Below, one piece after another: positions 8,690 through 16,727 of a stretch of DNA of 64,000 nt; within the stretch, counting starts at the first letter, position 1; every line of letters begins with the position of its first letter. A program made the translations under genes and the position numbers. The DNA comes from Betaproteobacteria bacterium (GTDB lineage: Bacteria; Pseudomonadota; Gammaproteobacteria; Burkholderiales; Eutrophovitaceae). Below the pieces are notes generated by a model. That model saw only the letters and a program-made list of their open reading frames with translations, did not search any database and had not been told where the DNA came from. The DNA is taken from assembly GCA_020354125.1 (NCBI GenBank), contig CP070643.1, positions 2,712,372-2,776,371 on the forward strand, written 5' to 3'.

Positions 8690-9544
8690 TTGAGCGCTTT
8701 GCTGAAGGGAAAGACGGCGATCGTTACCGGGGCCGCAGGGGGAATCGGTCGAGTGTTGGTTGACGGGCTCCTTGAAGCAGGTGCAAACGTAGTCGCGACC
8801 GATGTGAATGATGCTGCGCTTGGCGAACTGGAGAAGGTGATGTTTGAAAAGCATCCGTCAGCAGGGTTGGTATGCCAGCATGTCGATGTTGCCGATTACA
8901 CTGCCTGCGTGCAGTCGGTACAGGGCGCCATTGAACGGTTCGGCAGACTGCATATCCTGATAAACAATGCTGGCTTGGGGCCGGGAATCATACGGGAGGA
9001 TCATTTTTCGCGGCTGATCGGGATTCAGGAAATAGAACCCGAAATATGGCAGCGCATTGTCGCAGTGAATTTCACCGGCGCCTGGAATATGACGCGTGCG
9101 GCAATTGGTCATCTCCTTGATCAGCAGTGGGGACGCATTATCAATGTCACCACAAGTTTCTTCACCATGTTGCGGGGCGGGTTCCATCCGTACGGACCTT
9201 CCAAGGCCGGACTGGAATCCATGTCCCTTGGCCATTCGCAGGAATTCGAGGGATCCGGAGTGACAGTTAACGTGGTTGTGCCTGGTGGCCCCACTGATAC
9301 GCTATTTGTGCCGGACGATATCGGCGTTCCTCGCAGCGAGTTGATTGCGCCATCGGTCATGGTGGCGCCGATCGTGTGGTTGTGTTCGGACGCAGCGCAA
9401 GAGATTACCGGCAACCGTTACGTCGCGGCACAGTGGGATACTTCGTTGTCGGCCGAAGAAGCGGAAAAAGCCTGCCGTGCGCCCGCGGCCTGGCCGCAGT
9501 TGGGGCAGAGTCCGGTGTGGCCCGGCGGTAAACCCAGCCGGTAA
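8690..9544 (+). CDS. SDR family oxidoreductase
   Basis: This 284-residue short-chain dehydrogenase has the cofactor motif TGAAGGIGR, NNAGLG, an INVTTSFF serine segment and catalytic YGPSK. An acidic residue at the end of strand 2 (VVATDVND) suggests NAD. It is somewhat longer than the usual 250 residues, with a C-terminal extension rich in W and P. The start is TTG at 8690, chosen because AAAAAGGAGAAG lies just upstream and the cofactor motif begins eight codons later. It may belong with the metallohydrolase, decarboxylase-like and dehydrogenase genes that follow on the other strand. Substrate unknown. Confidence 0.85.
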   Translation: MSALLKGKTAIVTGAAGGIGRVLVDGLLEAGANVVATDVNDAALGELEKVMFEKHPSAGLVCQHVDVADYTACVQSVQGAIERFGRLHILINNAGLGPGIIREDHFSRLIGIQEIEPEIWQRIVAVNFTGAWNMTRAAIGHLLDQQWGRIINVTTSFFTMLRGGFHPYGPSKAGLESMSLGHSQEFEGSGVTVNVVVPGGPTDTLFVPDDIGVPRSELIAPSVMVAPIVWLCSDAAQEITGNRYVAAQWDTSLSAEEAEKACRAPAAWPQLGQSPVWPGGKPSR

Positions 9545-9609
9545 AAAGCTACTGCGCAGCTTATTGCAATCGAACCGATTGCGGTGTCGCGTGCGCTGCC
9601 TATGTCAGG

Positions 9610-10407
9610 TCACCCTTTCGGTTCGGCGTCGAGGCGTACGATCCAGTCTTCCATTCCTTCTTTAGCAACGGGATAGCGCTCCATCACCAGCGGATCGTGT
9701 CCGGGAATGACATGCTGTGGTGAGGTGGCGAGCTCTCGCAGAGTGGCGAATCCCTCCATCATGTCCAAGACGTTGTAGACGATCGGGAATGCGCGACCTT
9801 GCTCCATGTGTGCATAGAAGTGGCTCGCATCGGAGGCGAGCACGACCCAACCTCGGCGCGTCTTGACCCGTACTGCTTGCAGGCCCTTGGTGTGACCGCC
9901 GATATGATGAAGTTCAATTCCCGGGGCGATTTCCGACACACCATCATGAAATCGCACTCGTTGATCGTATACGCAGCGGACCATGTTGACGACGTCGCCG
10001 ACGTCATAGGCATGACGCATGATTTCGTGACACATGCAGCGACCGGTTGCAAAATCCATTTCCTGATCCTGCAAGTGGAAGGTCGCATTGGCGAACAACG
10101 GCAGGTTGCCGGCGTGGTCGTAATGCATGTGGGTGATCACGACATCTGCCACCTTATCCGGGTCGATCCCGAGAGCACGGACTCCCTCTTCAACCGGGCG
10201 CACGATAGTTCGACCGCGCCGCTCGGCTGCTTCCTGGCCGAAACCGGTGTCGACAACGATGGTGCGCGAGTCGTTGGTGATGGTCCATACGTAGTAGTCC
10301 AGCGGCATATCGGTATTGTGAGGATCACCACCGATGAAGTTGTCGGGCGATAGTCGGTATAGCCAGGCGTACTTGATGGCGTGAATCTGGTAAACGTCGT
10401 CATTCAT
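9610..10407 (-). CDS. MBL-fold hydrolase, N-acyl homoserine lactonase-like
   Basis: This 265-residue metallo-beta-lactamase-fold hydrolase shows the zinc motif THMHYDHAGN, a further histidine in IGGHTKG, the bridging aspartate in ASDASHF and a final PGHDP. This set is typical of the lactonase/AhlD-like branch, so ester or lactone hydrolysis is likely. It lies downstream of the carboxymuconolactone decarboxylase-family gene on the same strand (43 bp apart), so a role in catabolism of a lactone intermediate is as plausible as quorum quenching. No LuxI or LuxR is visible in the window. Confidence 0.85.
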   Translation of the reverse strand: MNDDVYQIHAIKYAWLYRLSPDNFIGGDPHNTDMPLDYYVWTITNDSRTIVVDTGFGQEAAERRGRTIVRPVEEGVRALGIDPDKVADVVITHMHYDHAGNLPLFANATFHLQDQEMDFATGRCMCHEIMRHAYDVGDVVNMVRCVYDQRVRFHDGVSEIAPGIELHHIGGHTKGLQAVRVKTRRGWVVLASDASHFYAHMEQGRAFPIVYNVLDMMEGFATLRELATSPQHVIPGHDPLVMERYPVAKEGMEDWIVRLDAEPKG

Positions 10408-10450
10408 GTTTGTGTACTCCGAATGGATTCAGGCTGCGGGCACCGTTTCA

Positions 10451-10837
10451 TCAGTCACCGGATTTATCGAGCTCCGCGAGTGCTTCCTTGGCATTGCGGA
10501 AAGAATCGATCCCGGCTGGTACTCCGGCGTAGATGGCAACCTGCAGCAGGATCTCGCGAATTTCTTCGCGCGTTACGCCATTGCGTATTGCGCCGCGAAT
10601 GTGAAGCTTGAATTCGTTCGGCCGGTTGAGTACGGCAAGCATGGCGATATTGAGCATGCTGCGCGTTCTCTTTGGGAGTTCTTCACGCCCCCAAACTGCG
10701 CCCCAGCAGTACTCGGTTACCAGCTTTTGCATTGGCATATTGAAGTCATCCGCTGCGGCGATGGACTTTTCCACGAACTCGGGGCCCAGCACCGATTTGC
10801 GAATATCCAATCCTTTCTCAAAAAGCTCTTCGTTCAT
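10451..10837 (-). CDS. Carboxymuconolactone decarboxylase family protein
   Basis: This 128-residue protein covers a full small CMD/AhpD-like domain: N-terminal helices, an EYCWGAVWGR segment, LPKRTRSMLNIAML and a histidine in KLHIRGAIRNGVT, then ILLQVAIYAGVPAG. It has no CxxC, so it is closer to gamma-carboxymuconolactone decarboxylase (protocatechuate branch) than to AhpD peroxidase. A good AAAGGAG site precedes ATG at 10837. It probably forms an operon with the lactonase-like gene. Upstream lies an imperfect 16-bp tandem repeat. Confidence 0.85.
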   Translation of the reverse strand: MNEELFEKGLDIRKSVLGPEFVEKSIAAADDFNMPMQKLVTEYCWGAVWGREELPKRTRSMLNIAMLAVLNRPNEFKLHIRGAIRNGVTREEIREILLQVAIYAGVPAGIDSFRNAKEALAELDKSGD

Positions 10838-10906
10838 GTCATTCTCCTTTGCATCGGTTTATCTAGCAGTTGGTTTATTCAGAATTTGGTGTGTTCGAAA
10901 ATCGAT

Positions 10907-10965
10907 CAAGCCAGGAATTGGGCAAGTCAAGAATTGATGATGTCAGGAACGGGCCAAGCTAACGG
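10907..10965. repeat. Imperfect 16-bp tandem repeat upstream of the CMD-family gene
   Basis: Three consecutive 16-bp units (10907-10922, 10923-10938, 10939-10954) plus a partial fourth share the pattern CAAGYCARGAATTG with decay in the third. They start 70 bp upstream of the decarboxylase-family start codon, on the promoter side. Possible regulator sites or replication slippage; no known motif recognised. Confidence 0.5.
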
Positions 10966-11049
10966 TGCCGAGTAAGTGTTTTCAGACAACGAGACACGGC
11001 CGGCTTGCTCCGAAAATAAACCGGATTGCCGAGTTCAGTTAGCGTGACT

Positions 11050-11943
11050 TCAGCCGCGGACTTCGACGCCGGCCCATGATTCCACGACACGACACAGCGA
11101 GGTGAAATCCGAATCGTCCCCGTACATGGCTCGTGTTACAGCGAGCATCTGCAGTACTGTGGAGCCGCACACCATTGGCACGCCAAGCGCTACAGCATCG
11201 TCGATGCACAGGCGGATGTCCTTGAACAACAGGCCGGTGGCGAATCCGAAATCGAAAGTACCGGGCAATACGGCGCGAGGAAACTTGTCCACGGTGGCAC
11301 TGTTACGGCCAGTACCGGTATTGAGCACCTCGAGCATCACTTTGGGATCGAGGCCAGCCTTGACGCCCATCACCATGGCTTCGGAGGTCAGCGCGATGGC
11401 TGCACCGGAAAGCAGGTTGTTGGCGAGTTTCATTGTCTGCGCCTGTCCCGCGACTTCGCCGAGATGGAATACCTTGCCGAAGTTTTTCAAAAGCACCTCC
11501 ATCTCAGAATAAACCGCTTTGGGACAGGCCACCATGATGGCCAGCGTGCCCTCGCGGGCGCCCTTTACTCCGCCGCTGACTGGTGCGTCGACATAGCTGA
11601 TGCCCTTGGCGGCGAAGCCATCAGCTACTTTTTTTGCCGCACGCGGGCCAATGGTGGAAAAGTCAATGACGCGTTTGACGGTCTGGCCTTCGACGAGTCC
11701 ACCAGGGCCGAGCGCCACGGATTCCACGATTTGCGGATTGGGAAGGCTGAGGAACACTGTTTCCACAGTTGACGCGACTTCCACCACAGAGCTGGCGCTG
11801 TCGGCACCGGATTTCTCCATCGCAGCCAGCGCCTCGCTGCTGGCATCGAAAACGCAGACCGTATGGCCTGCATTGAGTAAGCGCATTGTCATCGGCCCGC
11901 CCATCTTGCCGACACCGACGAATCCAAGCGTTGCGCTAGTCAT
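11050..11943 (-). CDS. 3-hydroxyisobutyrate dehydrogenase-family NAD(P)-dependent oxidoreductase
   Basis: This 297-residue beta-hydroxyacid dehydrogenase has the Rossmann motif GFVGVGKMGGPM at the N-terminus, the substrate-binding signature DAPVSGGVKGA and the catalytic lysine in KLANNLL. It therefore oxidises a 3-hydroxy acid (3-hydroxyisobutyrate, tartronate semialdehyde or a related compound) in the cytoplasm. Length is normal. The ATG at 11943 is preceded by a GGGG-rich site. It sits upstream of the CMD-family and lactonase-like genes on the same strand but 212 bp away, so co-transcription is uncertain. Confidence 0.87.
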   Translation of the reverse strand: MTSATLGFVGVGKMGGPMTMRLLNAGHTVCVFDASSEALAAMEKSGADSASSVVEVASTVETVFLSLPNPQIVESVALGPGGLVEGQTVKRVIDFSTIGPRAAKKVADGFAAKGISYVDAPVSGGVKGAREGTLAIMVACPKAVYSEMEVLLKNFGKVFHLGEVAGQAQTMKLANNLLSGAAIALTSEAMVMGVKAGLDPKVMLEVLNTGTGRNSATVDKFPRAVLPGTFDFGFATGLLFKDIRLCIDDAVALGVPMVCGSTVLQMLAVTRAMYGDDSDFTSLCRVVESWAGVEVRG

Positions 11944-12343
11944 GACTTCCCCCTGTTGTTGATGTTGTTGCGTCTCAATTCCGTCACGTGCGGTGAGACG
12001 CTCGCGGGATGATAACCCTGCGTTCCGGTTCCGGCACCTCTACACCGAGAGGGCACCCTCTTGCACCTGTCGAGACGTCGTCATACTGCGATGCAACAAA
12101 CCCATCTTTATCGTAATCCGCAGTTTTCCCGCTTGATATAAATGGTTCGAGTCAGCTCGAGCTGTTTATGGTGCACTGCGCTCAGATAGAGCGGGAATGG
12201 GATCGAATCTTGCCTCTAGTTATGCGTAGCACACCAGCAGTGCCGAATCGCGGATATGCCGCAGTCAGGACGCTCTCTGACGCGACTACGGGCCGACGAT
12301 AACGGTGCCAATTGACATGGATATGTTGTCAAGGGAGGTGAAT
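11944..12343. other. 400-bp intergenic region
   Basis: This divergent spacer separates the 3-hydroxyacid dehydrogenase (minus) from a small charged protein (plus). It contains a perfect AGCTCGAGCT palindrome near 12157 and a GGTTCGAGTC stretch, but no tRNA fold or convincing gene. The last 14 bases hold the ribosome binding site of the next gene. Confidence 0.35.
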
Positions 12344-12649
12344 ATGCCACAGCGAAACGTGAACGGGCGAAAGAACGGGCGCAAGGCCGCCCACCATGGC
12401 AAGAACGGGTCGGCGCGTCCGATCAGAACCAAGCGTGATTACGTGCAGGCTGCGGATATCGTGAACAGGCTCACCGAGCAGCTCGAGCGCGAGACCACCG
12501 CCGAGTTGCGTCTGCAGGCACTGATTCACGAGATGGAGCGCTACGACGATGACATGGAGGACTTCGACTACGACGAGGACTTCTCGTTCGAGGACGAATA
12601 CGATGGTCCGCTGCGTCGTTGGTCTGACGATCCGAACGATCTGGATTGA
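12344..12649 (+). CDS. Small bipartite basic/acidic hypothetical protein
   Basis: This 101-residue protein is not recognised. The first about 35 residues are rich in N, G, K and R. A predicted helix follows (about 40-68, AADIVNRLTEQLERET onward). The last 35 residues are extremely acidic, with runs of D and E interspersed with Y and F. The ATG at 12344 has an excellent AGGGAGGTG site 5 nt upstream, which decides the start over an in-frame ATG at 12305. The charge asymmetry suggests a nucleic-acid- or ribosome-associated protein, but that is speculation. It converges on the 2-hydroxyacid dehydrogenase gene. Confidence 0.7.
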   Translation: MPQRNVNGRKNGRKAAHHGKNGSARPIRTKRDYVQAADIVNRLTEQLERETTAELRLQALIHEMERYDDDMEDFDYDEDFSFEDEYDGPLRRWSDDPNDLD

Positions 12650-12679
12650 CCTGCCGGAAAACGCCTCAGCCGCGAGCGC

Positions 12680-13657
12680 TCAGGTCGCCAGTGCGTCCGG
12701 ATTGAGCATGCGTATCGGATTGCCGTCGAGGTAAGCCAGCACGTTCTCGATCGACTCGCTATAGAACTGGCTATAGATCTCCTGCGTGCAATAGCCCTGA
12801 TGCGGCGTCAGAACCGTATTCGGCAGCGAGCGCAGAGGGTGATTTACTGGCAGCGGTTCCCGGTCGAACACATCAAGCGCCGCGATCAACCTGCCGGCCC
12901 GTAGATTCTCGAGCAGCGGCTTTTCGTCGATCAAGGGTCCTCGTGACGTATTGATCACTATCGCGCTGTCCTTCATCATTTTCAGCTCGTCGGGACCGAT
13001 GGTGCCGCGCGACTGATCGCTTAGCACCAGGTGAAGCGAGATGGCATCGGACTCGCGAAGCAAAGTGTCCTTTCCCACCCGTTGTACGCCGGCGCCGCTG
13101 GCGGTTTCCTCAGTCAAATTTCGGCTCCACGCCAGTACCCTCATTCCCAGAGCCAGGCCGTAGCGCGCCATACGCGAGCCGATTTTTCCGAGGCCGATTA
13201 CGCCCAGCGTTTTGCCCTCGAGTGCGGTCCCGACCGGTAGCCGTTGCTGAAATCGGCCGTCACGCATCGAGGCGTCGGCTGGAGCAATATGGCGGGCAGC
13301 CGCAAGCAGGAGTCCGAGCGCAATCTCTGCTGTTGCCGCGCTGGCCAGTGCGCCGCCGGTATGGCACACAGGAATGTGGCGTGCGGTGCAGGCAGCGATG
13401 TCCATTGTCCAGGTTCGGGGACCAGTCACTGCAATCATCCTCAGATTTGTCAGTTGGTCGATAACGCTTTTCGGGAAAGGACTGCGTTCTCGCATGGCGA
13501 TGATAATTTCAAAATCGGCAACCTGGCGGACAAGATCGGCCGCGCCGTTAAATGGCTTGTCGAAAACTTGCACTTGGGCGCGCTTTTCAAGTTCGCTCCA
13601 GTCGGCACTTTGTCTCGCTACACCTTGCCAGTCGTCCAGAACGGCTACCTTGGTCAT
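12680..13657 (-). CDS. D-2-hydroxyacid dehydrogenase family protein
   Basis: This 325-residue NAD-dependent enzyme has the Rossmann motif LGVIGLGKIGSRMA, the active-site arginine region INTSRGPLID, the glutamate in FDREPLP and the catalytic histidine in LTPHQGY, in the order typical of the phosphoglycerate/glyoxylate reductase superfamily. There is no C-terminal ACT domain, so it is not a classical SerA. ATG 13657 has an AAGGTG site. The MITE-like element sits only about 13 bp upstream of that site, so the promoter must lie within or beyond it, or transcripts read through from the SDR gene behind it. Confidence 0.9.
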   Translation of the reverse strand: MTKVAVLDDWQGVARQSADWSELEKRAQVQVFDKPFNGAADLVRQVADFEIIIAMRERSPFPKSVIDQLTNLRMIAVTGPRTWTMDIAACTARHIPVCHTGGALASAATAEIALGLLLAAARHIAPADASMRDGRFQQRLPVGTALEGKTLGVIGLGKIGSRMARYGLALGMRVLAWSRNLTEETASGAGVQRVGKDTLLRESDAISLHLVLSDQSRGTIGPDELKMMKDSAIVINTSRGPLIDEKPLLENLRAGRLIAALDVFDREPLPVNHPLRSLPNTVLTPHQGYCTQEIYSQFYSESIENVLAYLDGNPIRMLNPDALAT

Positions 13658-13684
13658 ATGCGTGTCACCTTTCGCGAGGGTCAG

Positions 13685-13941
13685 CAGGCTGTTGAAAAAC
13701 TACTGCGCGACCTTGATCCGGGCTTGCGGCCGGTTTGATTTGAACCGGTGCTCGCCCGCCTTCGGCGGTCCGGCCCGGCGAACAGAGCCGCCGGGCGCTG
13801 CGAGCGGGCGTGGCGGCGCCACGCCATTTTCGCTCTCGCCCTCGTGTACTTCCTCTGTACACTCCGGTTCCTGCGCACTGCTTCTATCAAAACGAGTACG
13901 CACCCGGCTGAAGGCCGCTCGCGACGTTTTTCAACAGCCTG
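13685..13941. mobile_element. MITE-like element with 16-bp perfect terminal inverted repeats
   Basis: The 257-bp element is bounded by CAGGCTGTTGAAAAAC at 13685-13700 and its exact reverse complement at 13926-13941. The four bases outside each end are TCAG (13681-13684 and 13942-13945), a 4-bp target duplication. The interior is GC-rich, contains further small stems (CCGGTT/AACCGG at 13730-13748, GTGGC/GCCAC at 13810-13822) and encodes no transposase. This is the structure of a non-autonomous miniature inverted-repeat element mobilised in trans. It lies between two same-strand genes, 8 bp past the stop of the SDR gene. Confidence 0.85.
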
Positions 13942-13953
13942 TCAGCGTGTTGT

Positions 13954-14808
13954 TCAGGCATTCGGGTAATCGGTGCTGAGCGTGACGTCTTCCCAGTCGT
14001 CGATCGACTGCATCAGCGCCGCAAGTTTGGCGCGCACCCTGTCGAGACCATTCTTGCCGAGTATGAGGTTATGTGGCGGATCATCCGATTCGACAACCTT
14101 GATTATCGCGTCGGCCGCCCGCAGCGGGTCGCCAGGCTGTTTGCCGCTGTAGCCGGTGATCTGCGCGCGGCGCGCGGCCGCCGTATCCGCGTATGCTGCA
14201 ATCGGGTTTTTTGCCTGTTTGAGCGATCGCCCGGCCCAGTCAGTGCGAAACGGGCCTGGCTCAATCGCGGTTACACGAATGCCGAGCGGCTCGACTTCTT
14301 TCGCAAGCGCCTCGGTCAAACCTTCCACGGCAAACTTGGTGGCGTTGTAGAAGCCGGAGCTTGGGGCGCCAACCAATCCACCGACCGAAGAGATGTTGAT
14401 GATATGGCCACTGCCCTGGGCCCGCATACCGGGCAGCACCTTGCGTATCAGTGCTACCAATGAATAGAAATTGGTCTCGAACATGTCACGGACATCCCGG
14501 TCATCGCCTTCCTCGACCGCGGCGAGGTAGCCGTAACCGGCATTGTTCACCAACACATCGATAGCGCCGAATTTTTCACCGGCCTGCGCGATTGCCGCGT
14601 CAACTTGGGCGTGGTCATTAACGTCGAGCCCGATCGCGAGCGCGGTCTCGGCATAATCGGCGACGATGTCACTGATCTGTTCAATATTACGCGCCGTGAC
14701 CACGGCGCGGTGGCCGTGCTCGAGGACCCTTTGTGCCAATGCCCGGCCCAGCCCGGTCGAACAACCGGTGACAAACCAGACCGGGATAGACCGCTTTTCT
14801 GATGACAT
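13954..14808 (-). CDS. SDR family oxidoreductase
   Basis: This 284-residue short-chain dehydrogenase has the cofactor motif TGCSTGLGR, NNAGYGY, INISSVGG and catalytic YNATK, followed by IEPGPFRTDW. This pattern fits the oxidoreductase/retinol-dehydrogenase-like SDR branch common near ketone and alcohol catabolic genes. The arginine after strand 2 (VVTARN) suggests NADP(H). It is on the same strand as the 2-hydroxyacid dehydrogenase 296 bp downstream, from which it is separated by the MITE-like element. Substrate unknown. Confidence 0.88.
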   Translation of the reverse strand: MSSEKRSIPVWFVTGCSTGLGRALAQRVLEHGHRAVVTARNIEQISDIVADYAETALAIGLDVNDHAQVDAAIAQAGEKFGAIDVLVNNAGYGYLAAVEEGDDRDVRDMFETNFYSLVALIRKVLPGMRAQGSGHIINISSVGGLVGAPSSGFYNATKFAVEGLTEALAKEVEPLGIRVTAIEPGPFRTDWAGRSLKQAKNPIAAYADTAAARRAQITGYSGKQPGDPLRAADAIIKVVESDDPPHNLILGKNGLDRVRAKLAALMQSIDDWEDVTLSTDYPNA

Positions 14809-14911
14809 GCTCAGTCTTTCATTAATTGATTCAAGTGAAATTAATGGCTCGTGCGTTACTCGAGCCTCGCGTGCTGTTCAAGGATACCCCGCCGCAGAAC
14901 CATCATTGTGC

Positions 14912-16060
14912 CTACAGTCCGAACCGCGTCCACTCGAGCCAGTCCGGCCTCACAGCCAGCGCAAAGCCGAGCAGCAGCATCACGACACCGCTAATCAGTT
15001 TCAGTACCCGGCCGCCACGCTCCTGTAACTTGGTGATGCGCAATGTCGCAACGGCTGCTGCAAGCAGCAAAGCATCATCCAGCATGTAGAACACGTTGTA
15101 CAGCGCCAGATATGCATAGTACTGCCAGGCGGGCAGATTACGCGATGCAAGCACCTGGGTGTATACCGCGGGCAGGCCGCTGGTGCAGAGAAACTCGACC
15201 ATGTTCACCATTACCGCGAGCACGATCACTGCGCCCAGCGCTGCTCCAATGCTCTCCGCACGCAGCACCTGTCGCGCACGGATATAGATGGCGGGCTTTG
15301 CCGATTCCGGGATGCTAAGCGATACGCCGTACCCGAGCGCGAAATAGTCTTTGACATTGAACACGCCGATCGCCATCGCAATCATGCCCAGGATAATCTG
15401 CGTAACACGTGACACGCCCACCAGAAGGAACACGTTTAGCCAGGCCGCCATAAAGGCGAAATAGACAATGCCGCTGGTAAGGATAAATGTTCCGCCGATG
15501 AGCAGGACCTTGGAGCGGTCTTTGAGATTAACCAGGAGTGACAGCACGAAGACCAGGACCCACATCGCGCACGGATTGAAACCGTCGAGCAAGCCGATCG
15601 TTGCTGTAAACAAGGGCAACCCGAGCCGCGCCGGGTCAATTTCGCTAAGCGCCGGATTCGGCAACTGCGTGTGCCCGGCCGACGCCAGCGGTTTGCCGGC
15701 GAGAATCGCTTCAATTTCTCTTGGTGTCTCGGTCGCGCTCCAGCCGATCAGGTAGTGATCGCCGACAAGAAAGGCAGGCACGCCGGGTCTTGTCACCTGA
15801 TGCGCTGCGTTGAGCATGACGAAGCGCTCGCGCGCGGCGCTATCACGCACCACGTCGTAGTAGATGACCCGTGTCTGTGGTCGCCGCGTCTGTAGTTCGG
15901 CGAGATAGTCTTTTGCTTCGGCGCAATAGGGACAACCCTGACGTCCCCACATCTCAATTGTATTTGGTGCCGCAAAAACGAATTGTGGTATGACGGTGAT
16001 CAGAATTAACAAGGACGCGCGAGCCAAGCTGGTCGTGGCGCGCAATATTGATAACACCAT
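14912..16060 (-). CDS. Periplasmic glutaredoxin-like domain fused to a CcdA/DsbD-type membrane domain
   Basis: This protein has 382 residues. A signal peptide or first membrane segment (about 13-30) is followed by a glutaredoxin-like domain with the redox motif GCPYC (Cys43, Cys46) and a cis-proline in GVPAF (about 95). From about 148 there are roughly six membrane segments. Two of them carry cysteines in matching contexts, FNPC (Cys164) and LCTSGLP (Cys292), as in CcdA/DsbD where two membrane cysteines carry electrons from cytoplasmic thioredoxin outward. I infer a one-piece electron conduit that reduces a periplasmic thiol substrate. No cytochrome c biogenesis genes are adjacent. It is divergent from pgpA. 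Confidence 0.75.
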   Translation of the reverse strand: MVLSILRATTSLARASLLILITVIPQFVFAAPNTIEMWGRQGCPYCAEAKDYLAELQTRRPQTRVIYYDVVRDSAARERFVMLNAAHQVTRPGVPAFLVGDHYLIGWSATETPREIEAILAGKPLASAGHTQLPNPALSEIDPARLGLPLFTATIGLLDGFNPCAMWVLVFVLSLLVNLKDRSKVLLIGGTFILTSGIVYFAFMAAWLNVFLLVGVSRVTQIILGMIAMAIGVFNVKDYFALGYGVSLSIPESAKPAIYIRARQVLRAESIGAALGAVIVLAVMVNMVEFLCTSGLPAVYTQVLASRNLPAWQYYAYLALYNVFYMLDDALLLAAAVATLRITKLQERGGRVLKLISGVVMLLLGFALAVRPDWLEWTRFGL

Positions 16061-16241
16061 TATTTACTCGTATCTGCTTGCAGGATGGTAGTCAACATCA
16101 GACGACAGTATTGGATAATGCTCTGCAAGCACAATTGATTCGTGTCAATTACATTCAGCTTACAGCCATCAACATGGACACAACTTGAACAGGTCGAAGT
16201 CGTCTCTGTGAAACGAGTGGTCACGCTAAAGCAATAGCGCG

Positions 16242-16712
16242 ATGGATACTTTGCTGTTCAGCTTGGCAACCGGCTTCGGACTCGGTTTGAGTCCGTGGAT
16301 TCCCGGCACCATTGGTGCATTATTGGGACTCCCGATCGTGTTGCTGAGCGCAAGACTGGCATGGTGGAAACAGCTTGTAGTGGCGCTTGTGCTGTGTCTG
16401 GTTTCAGGTGTCATCTGTGAGTTGGCACAGACCAGCATCGGAGCAGATGATCCCGGGGAGGTTGTGGCCGACGAGTATCTGACCCTGCCCGTGGCCACTG
16501 TGGGGTTGCCGGTGACGAAGCATCCCGTATTGTTGGCAACGATTTTTGTGGTGAGCCGTTTGCTTGACTACGTCAAACCTCCACCAGCACGTCTGATGGA
16601 AAGCGTGCCGGGCGGCGCCGGAATGGTGCTCGACGACATCATTACAAACTGTTACGCCTTGCTACTTGGCTGGGCTTTTTTCATCTACGTGCTGCGGCGT
16701 AGAGCGGACTGA
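16242..16712 (+). CDS. pgpA: Phosphatidylglycerophosphatase A family protein
   Basis: This 156-residue inner-membrane enzyme dephosphorylates phosphatidylglycerol phosphate to phosphatidylglycerol. Signature segments are present: SPWIPGTIGA at the N-terminus, DDPGEVVADEYL near residue 68, the VSRLLDYVKPPPA segment and the C-terminal GGAGMVLDDI motif with acidic residues. Length and three to four membrane segments are normal for PgpA. No thiL or nusB is next to it, unlike many gammaproteobacteria. It ends 15 bp before the convergent SDR gene. Confidence 0.9.
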   Translation: MDTLLFSLATGFGLGLSPWIPGTIGALLGLPIVLLSARLAWWKQLVVALVLCLVSGVICELAQTSIGADDPGEVVADEYLTLPVATVGLPVTKHPVLLATIFVVSRLLDYVKPPPARLMESVPGGAGMVLDDIITNCYALLLGWAFFIYVLRRRAD

Positions 16713-16727
16713 CGATGGCCGGACTTG

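Noticed and set aside
12100..12180. GGTTCGAGTC stretch suggesting a tRNA T-arm
   Set aside because: No matching acceptor stem, anticodon arm or D-arm can be folded around it.
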